The translations under genes and the position numbers were made by a program. Below, piece by piece: positions 1 through 7,453 of a DNA stretch of 19,468 bases. Under the pieces are notes generated by a model that worked only from the letters and a program-made list of their open reading frames with translations, ran no database searches and was not told the origin of the DNA. Numbering within the stretch: the first letter of the stretch is position 1; every line of letters begins with the position of its first letter. Source of the stretch: Bin87 sp034420475 (GTDB lineage: Bacteria > Chloroflexota > Dehalococcoidia > Lucifugimonadales > UBA3495); contig DAOULH010000066.1 in the NCBI GenBank assembly GCA_034420475.1, positions 1-19,468 on the forward strand, written 5' to 3'.

Positions 1-90
1 GCCGCCTTCAACCTATTGGTGAACTGGAATGGCTTGGAACCTGACGAAACCGGACGCATCCATCGCTCCATCGCTAACTTCACCCTCTGA
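1..90 (+). CDS. C-terminal tail of an unidentified protein, cut by the window edge
   Basis: An open frame enters from the left edge and ends at TGA 88-90, giving 29 residues that finish with HRSIANFTL. It converges on the lipoprotein gene, whose stop is only 7 bases away. The tail resembles the ends of some transposases, and the neighbouring gene is truncated at this point, so an insertion sequence is plausible. I cannot name a family from 29 residues. The open frame and stop are seen; the transposase idea is inference. Confidence 0.4.
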   Translation, partial: AAFNLLVNWNGLEPDETGRIHRSIANFTL

Positions 91-96
91 CACAAA

Positions 97-1815
97 CTAG
101 CACCAACGGTTAAAAATAACGAACCCACGGTATTCGCCGGATTGCACGACGTTGTATTGGTTGATGAAAAGAGTGTACAACTCGGCGTTGGCAGCGGCAT
201 TTATCCAGACAATGCCGTATGAGTTCACCAACGTATCGACGGTATTCAATGGACTGGGTACGTAGCGAAACAATGAATGCTCGTCAATGTCCCGGCCGAC
301 CTTGACCGAGGTTGTAAGAGGAGATGTTCCGTCGCCGGGGCCATCATATGGCCATCCCGCAGCGTGAACAATGACGTCGGCTCCCTTCCTGGCCAGCCAA
401 TCTGCGGCCAGATTGACCTGACGCGGGGAGTTGGCCTGGGCCATGAGCAATTCCGCCTCAGGCGCCATGTCGTTGACTAACTCGGCAATGTTGACGCCAT
501 GATTTATACGTTGACGCCACCGGTTCGGGATGCCTTGCGGCGCGATTGGTTCGCAACGGTGATCATTATCCTGCAATGAATGGGATTCCTTTGGCCATGT
601 TCCTTGGCGGAGATTCTGACAAAAGGCGTTGCCGTCCAAATCCTGGGCGTCGTCAACAATGTCCAGGTCCGGCAGACCGGGCACGTCGTCGAAGCCGGCG
701 AATCCCCAATCTATGATGCCTACCGTAACGCCTTTGCCTTTGACTCCGCCGTTATGCCAATTGTCAACGCCGTGCCGCCGGAGTTTGTCAGCGAGGTCGG
801 TTTCCCACACTGCGACGGCGTCCACTGGGTCGGGTACGGTCGCGCCGGATACTCCCGATTTGCGGGTAGGAGTGGGCGTGGGCGTAGGTCGCCGCTGCTC
901 GGGCGGCAGATAACTCTCGGTAACCGCATTCACCCAATCCCTCTCTTCTTGCCCCCACTCGGCGCGGGACATGGACATTTCTTGGACCGCCGGTCCACTA
1001 TCTCCGTTCAACCAGGCTACGCCGGGTTGCTGAGATAACGGCAGTATTAATGCTACTGGCACCAGCGCACCTATGATAGTGTGATAAGATTCATCCCTTA
1101 GCTTCGGACTCGGGTCAGGCGCGTAAACGCCCTTTGTCCGTAGCCAACGCCGGATATTTGCCCCGGCATTTACATCGTTCGCTATTACTTCCAAGACGAC
1201 TTTATCATCCCGGGCGAGGAGGACATAAAGCGCGGCCTGTTCAGCGGGGACGCCCAATTCGTAAGCCCTTACTGCGTCAACCAGTGTCTCGTCCATTTTC
1301 GGATAAGGCTGGGCAGTTGGAGCGGACTGTCCACCAACCCCCGTGTTGGCCAGGATAATGCCGTACACGTCGGGACGCTGCATTATGCGTGGAATGAAAG
1401 ACAGCGACACCCGCCAAGTATATGGCCCCTCACTGACGCCGCCATTGGCGGTGATGAATTCGTTCATCGCAGCGGCCGAGTTCTCGTCAGGTTCTTCGTA
1501 GCCAACGGCTATGGATACCTTCTTGTCCGTCAGGTCGCCAGCGGCGTGTTGCTGGAGCATGGCCAGCAACTCCGGCTGAACGTATCCAGTGCTGGGGCCG
1601 AGGTCAACAGTAACCGGCGTTGGTGTGGGTGTCGGCGTGGATGCAGCAGTCGGCGTAGCCTCTTCCGGCGGGCCGTCCTGCCCTGCCGGAGCGGACGGCC
1701 CGCAGGCCAGCGCCAGTATCACCAGGGCAATCAGACCCAGGGCCAGCGTCAGGACGAGCCGGCGGACGGTGGCCGCGTTGCGGCGGGTTGGGGCCGGGGT
1801 TGAGGTTGGCGTCAT
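97..1815 (-). CDS. Lipoprotein with truncated subtilisin-like (S8) protease domain
   Basis: The ATG at 1815 is preferred over the in-frame TTG just before it. After a basic N-terminus comes a hydrophobic segment and a lipobox (LALA then Cys, near residue 38), so the protein should be a lipid-anchored exported protein. Two Pro-Thr repeat linkers (near residues 58-68 and 312-320) separate an unrecognised middle domain from a C-terminal S8-like domain. That domain has a candidate catalytic Asp in GIIDWG (near residue 369) and a candidate His in NHGVNIAE (near 439). An Asn in WINAAANAE (near 538) may correspond to the oxyanion-hole Asn. The protein stops about 34 residues later, and no Gly-Thr-Ser-x-x-x-Pro serine motif follows. 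It is therefore probably truncated or inactive. The 3' end abuts the tail of another gene, which fits an insertion or rearrangement. The lipoprotein call is firm; protease ancestry is likely. Confidence 0.7.
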   Translation of the reverse strand: MTPTSTPAPTRRNAATVRRLVLTLALGLIALVILALACGPSAPAGQDGPPEEATPTAASTPTPTPTPVTVDLGPSTGYVQPELLAMLQQHAAGDLTDKKVSIAVGYEEPDENSAAAMNEFITANGGVSEGPYTWRVSLSFIPRIMQRPDVYGIILANTGVGGQSAPTAQPYPKMDETLVDAVRAYELGVPAEQAALYVLLARDDKVVLEVIANDVNAGANIRRWLRTKGVYAPDPSPKLRDESYHTIIGALVPVALILPLSQQPGVAWLNGDSGPAVQEMSMSRAEWGQEERDWVNAVTESYLPPEQRRPTPTPTPTRKSGVSGATVPDPVDAVAVWETDLADKLRRHGVDNWHNGGVKGKGVTVGIIDWGFAGFDDVPGLPDLDIVDDAQDLDGNAFCQNLRQGTWPKESHSLQDNDHRCEPIAPQGIPNRWRQRINHGVNIAELVNDMAPEAELLMAQANSPRQVNLAADWLARKGADVIVHAAGWPYDGPGDGTSPLTTSVKVGRDIDEHSLFRYVPSPLNTVDTLVNSYGIVWINAAANAELYTLFINQYNVVQSGEYRGFVIFNRWC

Positions 1816-2052
1816 CAAGATGTCTCCGGGAGCGCGGTTGGGGATGCAATGAAAGCGCGGGGCAGGACACTACTACGATTGTGGCGTCCGGGCAACTATT
1901 CCGGCTTGGGCGATGAGAATCAGTCAGAATTGAGCGACACAATGCGGGCTTGGTGGGAGCAGCCGGCATAATGACCCTCATTTCTGATGGCGCCCGGTCA
2001 ATTACGATGGCAAACTTCCCAGATCGGAACGGTATTGAGTTGGGTTGGCTGT

Positions 2053-2081
2053 TTGGTCCGGGCGGTGGTTTGGGTTAGAAT
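2053..2081 (+). promoter_or_regulatory. Candidate promoter of the CoA-transferase operon
   Basis: TTGGTC (2053-2058) is separated by 17 bases from TAGAAT (2076-2081), which lies 25 bases before the first ATG of the operon. The -10 is good and the -35 weak. No other promoter-like pair stands out in the 1816-2106 gap, which otherwise holds nothing I recognise. Confidence 0.35.
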
Positions 2082-2106
2082 GGCGTGCGTTTTCGCAGGC
2101 GGAATC

Positions 2107-2796
2107 ATGGCGTTCAGCAAACTTTACGACAGTCCCGCCGCTGCCGTGGCCGACGTGAGCGACGGCTGCACGGTGTTGATCGGCGGCACAACGCAGGGGA
2201 GCGAGCCGACGGGATTGCTGGGCGCGCTGGCGAGCTCCGGCGCGCGCAACCTCACCTGCGTGTGCGATTTCACCGGCTGGGACGGAGCGACCGGTTTGAT
2301 TGACCTGGCGGCCTCCGGGCGCGTTTCCCGGATCATTGCGCCGTCTCCGTTCCCGGAGGGCGCGGGCGACGCGATCCGGGACCTGGCGCTGACCGGCGCG
2401 CTGACGGTGGAAGTTATGCCCCAGGGCACCCTGGCGGAACGGCTGCGGGCCGGGGGCGCGGGCATCGGGGGAGTGTTCGTTCCGGTGGGACTGGGCACCC
2501 GGTTTGCCGAGGGCAAAGAAGCGCGGGTGATCAACGGGGTTGAGTGCGTGCTGGAAGCGCCATTGCGGGCGGACTACGCCCTGTTGCGGGCGCACCGGGC
2601 CGACACCATGGGCAACCTGGTATATCGAGGAACCCAGCGCGGTTGGAACCCGGCCATGGCTACCGCGGCCCGCATCGCCATCGCCGAAGTGGACCACGTT
2701 GGCGAACCCGGTACCATCGACCCGGAACTGGTGATAACTCCCGGCATCTTTGTGAAGCGTCTGGCGCTAACGCCGGTTTCGGGACCGGAAGGGTGA
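2107..2796 (+). CDS. 3-oxoacid CoA-transferase, subunit A-like (divergent copy)
   Basis: This is a family I CoA-transferase alpha-type subunit of 229 residues, the usual length for ScoA/AtoD-like A subunits. These enzymes move CoA between a CoA donor and a 3-oxoacid or similar acid, and need A and B halves. The family core is present: MPQGTLAERLRAGGAGI, then AEGKE, LRADYALLRAHRAD, GNLVYRGT and TPGIFVKRL. The N-terminal glycine loop reads IGGTTQGSEP instead of the usual GGFG-type motif. The central part is also less standard than in the second A copy, so its substrate may differ. ATG 2107 was chosen because the family N-terminus (KLYDSPAAAVADV) starts there; upstream codons of the longer frame look non-coding. 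Its stop overlaps the GTG start of the next gene, so the two are translationally coupled. Confidence 0.85.
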   Translation: MAFSKLYDSPAAAVADVSDGCTVLIGGTTQGSEPTGLLGALASSGARNLTCVCDFTGWDGATGLIDLAASGRVSRIIAPSPFPEGAGDAIRDLALTGALTVEVMPQGTLAERLRAGGAGIGGVFVPVGLGTRFAEGKEARVINGVECVLEAPLRADYALLRAHRADTMGNLVYRGTQRGWNPAMATAARIAIAEVDHVGEPGTIDPELVITPGIFVKRLALTPVSGPEG

Positions 2797-4175
2797 ACGT
2801 CGTGCCTCCCAACCGTCTGGAGAACCTTGATATTGCCCGCCGCGCCCTGCGTGAGGCGCGGCCCGGAGACGTGGCGGCGCTGGATTCCGGACTGCCCGAG
2901 CTGATTCCGGCAACGGCGCCGGCGGAGTTGGGAGCGTGGTTCCTGCGGCCCAACAGTACGCTTGGTCAAGGGATCGGGGACGGACTGCCGTTGAGCGCGG
3001 CTGACGCCGGCGCCGTGATCCGGGGCGGGCACGTTGACCTGGCGATCTTGAGCGTTGGACAAGTCGATTTAGCCGGCAACGCCGCCGGACGGTTGGCCGT
3101 GGCCGATCCCGGCGTGGCGCCGCCGGGGAACACCGTTGACCTGGCGGCCAACGCCGGGAGGGTGATCGGCGTAATGCCGACCATAGGCACTGCCGGGGCA
3201 TCGAATATCGTCAGCGCGCTAACCCTGCCCGCCGACGTTGCGGGCCGCCTGGATGCCTTGGTTTGCGACGTTGGAGTGTTCCGGGTGGTTCGACAAGCTC
3301 ACCATGAGCGGACGGGTGGACGTCTGACGCTGGCTGAGGTTGCTCCCGGCTGGTCGGCGGGGGATGTAACGGCCATCATCGGAGTGGACCTCCCGGTTGC
3401 GCCGACGTTGCGGGAGATGGAGTTCGCGCCGCCCACGGGCCGGCCGCCCAGCAAGGTGTACTCGGACGGGCCAACGGCCATCGCGGACCTGCCCGATGGG
3501 GCTACCGTGTTCATCGACGGGTTCGGTGGGCCGGGAGGGATGGCCCATTACCTACTGGTATCTCTGCGGGATCGGGGCAGTCGCGAGTTGACGATTGTGA
3601 GCAACACGGCGGGCATCGCGCGGGTGGTCAGTTTCGGTACGCCGCCGGGTCGCACCGCCATCGACCACAGCGTGCTCGTTGAAAACGGACAGGTGGCCAA
3701 GGCCATCGCGTCTTTTCCGGTATCGCCGTCAGTCTCACGTCCCTCGGAATTCGAGTTGGCATATCGCCGGGGCGAGGTTGACCTGGAACTGGTGCCCCAG
3801 GGAACGCTGGCCGAACGGCTGCGGGCCGGCGGCGCCGGCATCCACGCCTTCTACACGCCAACGGGGGCCGGCACGCTCATCGCGGAAGGCAAGGAAAGCC
3901 GCATTATCGACGGACGGGAGTACATCCTGGAATACGGGTTGCGGGCCGACTTCGCGCTGATCCGCGCCCACCAGGCCGATACGCGGGGCAACCTGGTGTA
4001 CCGGGGAACGTCGCGCAACTTCAACGCGGTGATGGCGCCGGCGGCGCGGGTTACCGTGGTGGAGGTTGATGAGATTGTGGAAGCCGGCCAGCTTGATCCG
4101 GAGGCGGTGGTGACGCCGGGCATTTTCGTGCAACGCATCGTCCGCCGGCCGGACGGTTTCACCGGGTACGAATAG
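2793..4175 (+). CDS. Fusion of inactive-looking CoA-transferase B-like half and subunit A
   Basis: A 460-residue protein that starts at GTG 2793, overlapping the upstream stop (GTGA). Residues 1 to about 215 align with the B subunit encoded at 4291: RLENLDIARRAL, AVIRGGHVDLAILSVGQVD, EVAPGWSAGDV. Residues from about 228 to the end are a canonical A subunit with GGFG-like loop IDGFGGPGG, VPQGTLAERLRAGGAGI, AEGKESRI and TPGIFVQRIV. In the B-like half the segment holding the catalytic Glu (SESG in the downstream B subunit) reads RPNSTLG, with Asn54 at the Glu position, so this half should not form the acyl-Glu intermediate. A short insertion (VRQAHHERTG) from a dispersed repeat interrupts it. 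Fusions of A and B halves are known in this family, usually A then B; here the order is B-like then A. Probable role: A subunit for the B protein downstream, with the B-like half structural or degenerate (inference). Confidence 0.8.
   Translation: MNVVPPNRLENLDIARRALREARPGDVAALDSGLPELIPATAPAELGAWFLRPNSTLGQGIGDGLPLSAADAGAVIRGGHVDLAILSVGQVDLAGNAAGRLAVADPGVAPPGNTVDLAANAGRVIGVMPTIGTAGASNIVSALTLPADVAGRLDALVCDVGVFRVVRQAHHERTGGRLTLAEVAPGWSAGDVTAIIGVDLPVAPTLREMEFAPPTGRPPSKVYSDGPTAIADLPDGATVFIDGFGGPGGMAHYLLVSLRDRGSRELTIVSNTAGIARVVSFGTPPGRTAIDHSVLVENGQVAKAIASFPVSPSVSRPSEFELAYRRGEVDLELVPQGTLAERLRAGGAGIHAFYTPTGAGTLIAEGKESRIIDGREYILEYGLRADFALIRAHQADTRGNLVYRGTSRNFNAVMAPAARVTVVEVDEIVEAGQLDPEAVVTPGIFVQRIVRRPDGFTGYE
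3286..3311 (+). repeat. Short dispersed repeat inserted in frame in a coding region
   Basis: The segment containing TTCGACAAGCTCACCATGAG adds about ten residues (VRQAHHERTG) between FRV and GRLTL, where the downstream B paralogue has only a short turn. From memory, this sequence and its peptide recur in many bacterial genomes as a small dispersed repeat. Only one copy is visible in this window. Confidence 0.5.
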
Positions 4176-4185
4176 GGCAAATTTG

Positions 4186-4275
4186 TCAGAATCAGGATTT
4201 GCCGGATTTTAAGATTTTCGGGATTATGTTCCCCCAATCCGGCCCATCCCATAATCTGGCGAATACTGATTCTGA
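4186..4275. repeat. Imperfect inverted repeat (REP-like hairpin element) between operon genes
   Basis: The arms 4186-4208 and 4253-4275 match as inverted repeats at about 20 of 23 positions; the outer ten bases, TCAGAATCAG and CTGATTCTGA, are exact. The interior repeats GGATTTT-like words. The element fills most of the 115-base gap between the fusion gene and the last CoA-transferase gene, and its right arm touches the ribosome binding site of that gene. It could tune expression of the last gene or stabilise the mRNA. It resembles AGGATTT-rich intergenic repeats recalled from other genomes; that recollection has not been checked. Confidence 0.65.
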
Positions 4276-4290
4276 AGGGAGATGCCCCCA

Positions 4291-4962
4291 ATGAGCACGG
4301 ATAAGGAACGATTGGACCGGGCCATCATCGCCATGCGGGTGGCGAAGGAACTACCGCCGGGGGCCTGCGTCAACCTGGGCATCGGGATACCGACCCTGGT
4401 TTCGATGTTCGTGGACGATGACAGCGTGGTGTTCTACCACAGCGAGAGCGGGGTGCTGAACTGCGGCCCGCTGGCGGAAGAGGGCAGCGAGGACATCGAC
4501 CTGATCAACGCCGGGGGACAGTTCCTGCAACAGGTGCCGGGGATGGCCTATTTTTCGTCGGTGGACGCATTCGCCATGATCCGGGGCGGGCACGTGGACA
4601 TTACGGTGCTGGGGGCGCACCAGGTATCGGCCACCGGCGACCTGGCCAACTGGATGCTGCCCGAGCGCGGCGTGGGCAACATCGGCGGGGCCATGGACCT
4701 GGCAGCGGGCGCGGAGAAGGTGATCGTCGCCATGGAACACAACGACCGCAACGGCAACCCCAAGGTGGTGGAGGAGTGCGACTTTCCCCTCACCGGCCGG
4801 GGTTGCGTATCCTTGGTGGTGACGGACGTGGCAGTGCTGGAACCGACGCCTGAGGGCATGGCGCTGCGGGAAGCGGCTCCGGGCTGGACGGCGGAGGACG
4901 TGCAGGCCGTCACGGGGGCACGGCTGATCGTGCCGGACGTGGTGGGGGAGTACGAAGTTTGA
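4291..4962 (+). CDS. scoB: 3-oxoacid CoA-transferase, subunit B
   Basis: A 223-residue family I CoA-transferase beta-type subunit, full length for ScoB/AtoA/PcaJ-like proteins. It carries the catalytic Glu52 in YHSESGVL, the position that forms the acyl-enzyme and Glu-CoA intermediates (many relatives read SENG). It also has GIGIPTLVSMF, SVDAFAMIRGGHVD, GAHQVSATGDLANWMLP, GGAMDLAAGAEKVIVAMEH and the closing EAAPGWTAEDVQ. ATG 4291 is preferred over ATG 4282 because AAGGGAG sits 9 bases before it. It is the only B half in the operon with its catalytic residue, so it probably pairs with one or both A modules upstream. Succinyl-CoA:3-oxoacid transfer is the commonest role, but the acid substrate cannot be read from sequence. 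Confidence 0.92.
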   Translation: MSTDKERLDRAIIAMRVAKELPPGACVNLGIGIPTLVSMFVDDDSVVFYHSESGVLNCGPLAEEGSEDIDLINAGGQFLQQVPGMAYFSSVDAFAMIRGGHVDITVLGAHQVSATGDLANWMLPERGVGNIGGAMDLAAGAEKVIVAMEHNDRNGNPKVVEECDFPLTGRGCVSLVVTDVAVLEPTPEGMALREAAPGWTAEDVQAVTGARLIVPDVVGEYEV

Positions 4963-4977
4963 TGCCGGCTCTCTCAA

Positions 4978-5006
4978 TTGACACGCCGGAACACGGACTA
5001 TATCAT
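4978..5006 (+). promoter_or_regulatory. Sigma-70-type promoter of tRNA-Phe
   Basis: TTGACA (4978-4983) is separated by exactly 17 bases from TATCAT (5001-5006), and the mature tRNA begins 14 bases after the -10. The -35 is perfect and the -10 matches five of six consensus bases. It starts only 15 bases after the scoB stop. Confidence 0.8.
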
Positions 5007-5019
5007 TGATGGACGTAGA

Positions 5020-5096
5020 GCCGAGGTAGCTCAGCCTGGTAGAGCACGGCACTGAAAATGCCGGTGTCGGTGGTTCGAATCCGCCCCTCGGCACCA
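5020..5096 (+). tRNA. tRNA-Phe (anticodon GAA), CCA encoded
   Basis: The acceptor stem GCCGAGG pairs with CCTCGGC. The D arm is TAGCTC..GAGCA, and the anticodon stem CGGCA/TGCCG encloses loop CTGAAAA with anticodon GAA. The T arm contains GGTTCGAATCC. A discriminator is followed by an encoded CCA at 5094-5096. Length and all paired regions are normal for a functional tRNA. No intron is present, and no terminator-like hairpin directly follows. Confidence 0.97.
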
Positions 5097-5170
5097 TTCT
5101 TTTAATTTGGCCAGAAACCCTACTCAAAATGGCGTCAGCAGGGCCGGTACCGCCCGCAATTGTCCCGAAA

Positions 5171-5192
5171 TGTGGCACAATTGTGGCACAAA
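5171..5192 (+). repeat. Tandem 11-base direct repeat downstream of tRNA-Phe
   Basis: TGTGGCACAAT is followed immediately by TGTGGCACAAA. It lies 75 bases after the tRNA and marks the start of accessory DNA. It could be a binding site or the leftover of a mobile-element edge. No matching copy was noticed elsewhere in the window. Confidence 0.5.
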
Positions 5193-5255
5193 TCGACAGT
5201 ACGCTTCCTCATCGGACAGGACGATACCGCACTGTACCCAATGGAGGGAGTATAT

Positions 5256-5285
5256 GGTGTCCGGCGCTGTACGGTGCCGGACACC
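5256..5285. repeat. Perfect 10-base-pair hairpin in the leader of a hypothetical gene
   Basis: GGTGTCCGGC (5256-5265) and GCCGGACACC (5276-5285) are exact inverted repeats with a 10-base loop. The hairpin follows GGAGGGAGTAT-ATG (ATG 5254), an in-frame start-like site, so it could block or shape translation. It has no T-run and is not a typical intrinsic terminator. Confidence 0.55.
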
Positions 5286-5391
5286 GATCCGCTGGGTAAT
5301 CCGGGGCCGAAATCTTTCTGCGTGGTCACGGCCTGATTTCCACTATAGGAACCATGGTCGTCCCTCTATCATTGACGGGAGGTCGATTCAG

Positions 5392-5880
5392 GTGGCGTCT
5401 CGCTGCATCATCGGCAAAGTTGACGGACAGGGCGACGGCAAAGCAATCCTGTGCTCCCGCGGCTGCTATCCTGACGAAGCCGGCGCCGCTCTGCTGGGGC
5501 GTTACTCCGAAGAGCCTCTGATCGACGAACTCATAGCCCTGGGGTCAATTGCGTGGCTGGAAGCCGAACCGAAGGAATGCGAGGCCCACCACCGGGATCG
5601 CGGCTATCCTTGGGAACACTGCCAACCGCACTCGTTCACTGGCGGCACCGAAGCATTCTTCAGCGAATACTGGGGACCTGGCCCCGAGTGCCTGTACGTC
5701 TGGACTCCCGACGGTTGGCTGGCGAGTCCGGCGATGGCGGGGAAGCCGCCGCAGGGCTATTTTGAAGACGGCGGCAATCCTGAAGATCCTTCGTGGGCTG
5801 ATTGGATCAGGCAAACTCGTGAGGCGCAGTGGGCGCGCCCGCTGTACTCGGTAGTGGACGATTTCCGGCAGGGCTCGTGA
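5392..5880 (+). CDS. Hypothetical protein of phage/accessory type
   Basis: A 162-residue soluble protein with no membrane segment. The N-terminus (VASRCIIGKVDGQGDGKAIL, CYPDEAG, LLGRYSEEPLIDELIALGSIAWL) resembles small phage and mobile-element proteins of unknown function that begin M-A-[ST]-R and contain a YPDxxG motif followed by an L-I-ALGD/S segment (recollection of the pattern, not a database hit). It is acidic and rich in Trp and Tyr towards the C-terminus. GTG 5392 was chosen because GGGAGG lies 9 bases upstream and the family start matches. The frame also extends in phase to ATG 5254 behind a strong Shine-Dalgarno site, but those residues look non-conserved and a hairpin sits there. 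It lies just downstream of tRNA-Phe, a common entry point for mobile DNA. Confidence 0.65.
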   Translation: MASRCIIGKVDGQGDGKAILCSRGCYPDEAGAALLGRYSEEPLIDELIALGSIAWLEAEPKECEAHHRDRGYPWEHCQPHSFTGGTEAFFSEYWGPGPECLYVWTPDGWLASPAMAGKPPQGYFEDGGNPEDPSWADWIRQTREAQWARPLYSVVDDFRQGS

Positions 5881-5919
5881 GTGCGCGGAGCTATTCGATC
5901 CACTCGATGGTTCCTACCT

Positions 5920-6457
5920 TGCGCATTCGGAATATCGGGTAATCTCCCGATGGAGTTGCTCCATCAACCGCCAATCCTGGCGGCGGTGACGGTCATCAAA
6001 GGGAAGGGACAGCGGTCAGGCTTGTTCGGCCATCACATTTAGGGTGTGGTCCCTGCGGGAGATCGTCCCCTCAATGTCCACCAGCGGCCGCTGCAAGGCG
6101 TGTTTGAGGCGCTCCCAGCGGCCTTCCCAGACGGCGATGGGGAATCAGTCCCACCCATCTTCCAGGGTGAGGAACACGGCGCGGGCCAATGGCCGTTGGT
6201 GTCTTACGACTCTGTGGGCTACCCGCACCACGTCGCTGTCGAGGCCACCCTGCAACGGGTCGCCGTTCGGCGCTTCCGGCCCCAGCAACGTGCGGGCCAG
6301 CAGGGCACCGAAGTCGCCGACCCCCTTCGCCCGTAGTAGCGTCTCTCCCAGACGCACCGTGTTTGTGCCCGTAGCGGTCCAGAGCAGTTCCCAACGGTTG
6401 GCGGCGGGATGGCACAGCGCCAAACGGCAGCCATCCTGCTTCACGGAATCCAGGTCC
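5920..6457 (-). pseudogene. Broken duplicate of the 3' end of the imuB-dnaE2 gene
   Basis: Read on the minus strand, this matches the last part of the polymerase gene that ends at 9586. Matching pieces include RDLDSVKQDGCRLAL, NTVRLGETLLRA, LLGPEAPNGD, DVVRVAHRVVRHQRPLA and VFLTLED. Compared with the intact copy, about 12 codons are missing between two RLG-coding words, and about 90 codons are missing between LLAR and LLGP. After EDGWD a small indel gives an in-frame TGA, a compensating base restores the frame, and the original stop is lost. Similarity continues past the gene end (GCGCATTCGGAA at 5921 and at 9519), so intergenic DNA was duplicated too. It makes no useful protein. It is either a displaced original 3' end or the remnant of a second copy. 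Confidence 0.85.
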
Positions 6458-6571
6458 CGTGTGCGGGAGTGCGATTCTCCGACGGGATACGCCAAACCGT
6501 CATCACCACCAAGCATATTTTGCGCTTGGGTCGAGGTCGGGCATGGCATTCCCTTTCAGCAAGGTGGGCGG

Positions 6572-6589
6572 CTTGGCGGAGCCGCCAAG
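6572..6589. repeat. Perfect GC-rich palindrome downstream of a minus-strand gene
   Basis: CTTGGCGG-AG-CCGCCAAG forms an eight-pair stem. It lies 50 bases past the stop of the minus-strand gene ending at 6639. It may terminate or stabilise that transcript, but it lacks a T-run on either side. Confidence 0.45.
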
Positions 6590-6638
6590 TACCCCGGAAT
6601 CGAGCTGAGGCCTGCCTGCGAGCTTTCGAGAGTCCAGG

Positions 6639-7109
6639 TTACTGCCGGCTGGCGCAAGGTCCGTACCGGCTGATCAGACCGTCGAGAGCATCAGTCAGCT
6701 CGGAAGGATCCGGCGTCGCCGTGGATGCGAAAGTCGACGGGACCGGTTCCCGGAAAAATTGGATTGCCTCTGCGTCGGTGACCGCGACCAGATTGTCGGC
6801 CAGTTTCCCAACGTCTTCGGCGGTGCATCCCCGTTCCGATGCCCGGTTGGCGGACGCCACTACCAACCAGCACCGCTTAGAGACCGTAGGGACGTAGAGT
6901 GGGTACACGCACTCGGCAGGCGCGCGGTTTTCTCCGCGGAGTAACGGGTACCAGGTTATCGACTGGATGGCCGGAAGAACGGCCCCGGCGACGCCGGGCA
7001 GCGACACGGCATCCCAGGGCAATCCGTAGGCCACGTCAATGGCAGCACTCTTCCGAATTCGAACTTCCCAACGGTCATGTCCTCGGTTAGAGACGTGTAG
7101 TTCGTTCAA
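6639..7109 (-). CDS. Hypothetical protein, function not recognised
   Basis: A 156-residue protein beginning at TTG 7109, chosen because AAAGGAG lies a few bases upstream. It has no signal peptide or membrane span. The middle contains a PLYVPTVSKRCWLVVASANRA segment, and the C-terminal half is rich in Asp, Glu and Ala. Three or four scattered Cys form no CxxC pair. It is transcribed away from the small-gene run starting at 7454 and toward the polymerase remnant. Codon use and absence of stops look coding, but no family comes to mind. It belongs to the accessory island. Confidence 0.55.
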   Translation of the reverse strand: MNELHVSNRGHDRWEVRIRKSAAIDVAYGLPWDAVSLPGVAGAVLPAIQSITWYPLLRGENRAPAECVYPLYVPTVSKRCWLVVASANRASERGCTAEDVGKLADNLVAVTDAEAIQFFREPVPSTFASTATPDPSELTDALDGLISRYGPCASRQ

Positions 7110-7453
7110 AGCGCTCCTTTGCCGGGCTCTGCGTGGGACAGAAATTCCTCAGAACCCTGGCCCGCCGGCTCACTTCCGTCTCCTCACCGGAAAAGTCACG
7201 GACGTTCGACAGGAAGCCATTATAACGTCCTTGATTTTTCAGCTTCCCGACTGCCCGTCGGTCGCAGACCGGCGGCGCTTTGAGGGTCTGGGCCGCACCT
7301 ACGGTGGCACCGTGTCCGGCAATGCCTGGGGCAGCAGTTCCGATGCACTGGGGCCAAATTCAGGGCTTGCCGGACGCCTGCCAACTCCTTCGCCACCGAA
7401 GCTACAGATTGCCCGGGGTCAACTACCCCGAAGACTACACAGAGGTGAATTCC
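7110..7453. other. Divergent intergenic region with hairpins, no gene seen
   Basis: This 344-base gap separates the minus-strand gene (start 7109) from the plus-strand small-gene run (start 7454). A TATAAT lies on the minus strand at 7224-7219 but without a convincing -35. CCGTCGGTC (7255-7263) and GACCGGCGG (7267-7275) form a near-perfect inverted repeat that could be an operator. CGGGGT/ACCCCG (7414-7419, 7425-7430) forms a small hairpin just ahead of the 7454 gene. No convincing coding frame is present. Confidence 0.4.

Noticed and set aside
5020..5096. tRNA-Phe as an attachment site with a second copy of its 3' end downstream
   Set aside because: I looked for a repeat of the tRNA 3' end in the accessory region and saw none, and no integrase gene is in the window.
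4351..5178. Minus-strand open frame covering scoB and tRNA-Phe
   Set aside because: It runs antisense through a tRNA gene and a well-conserved CoA-transferase; it is a shadow frame.
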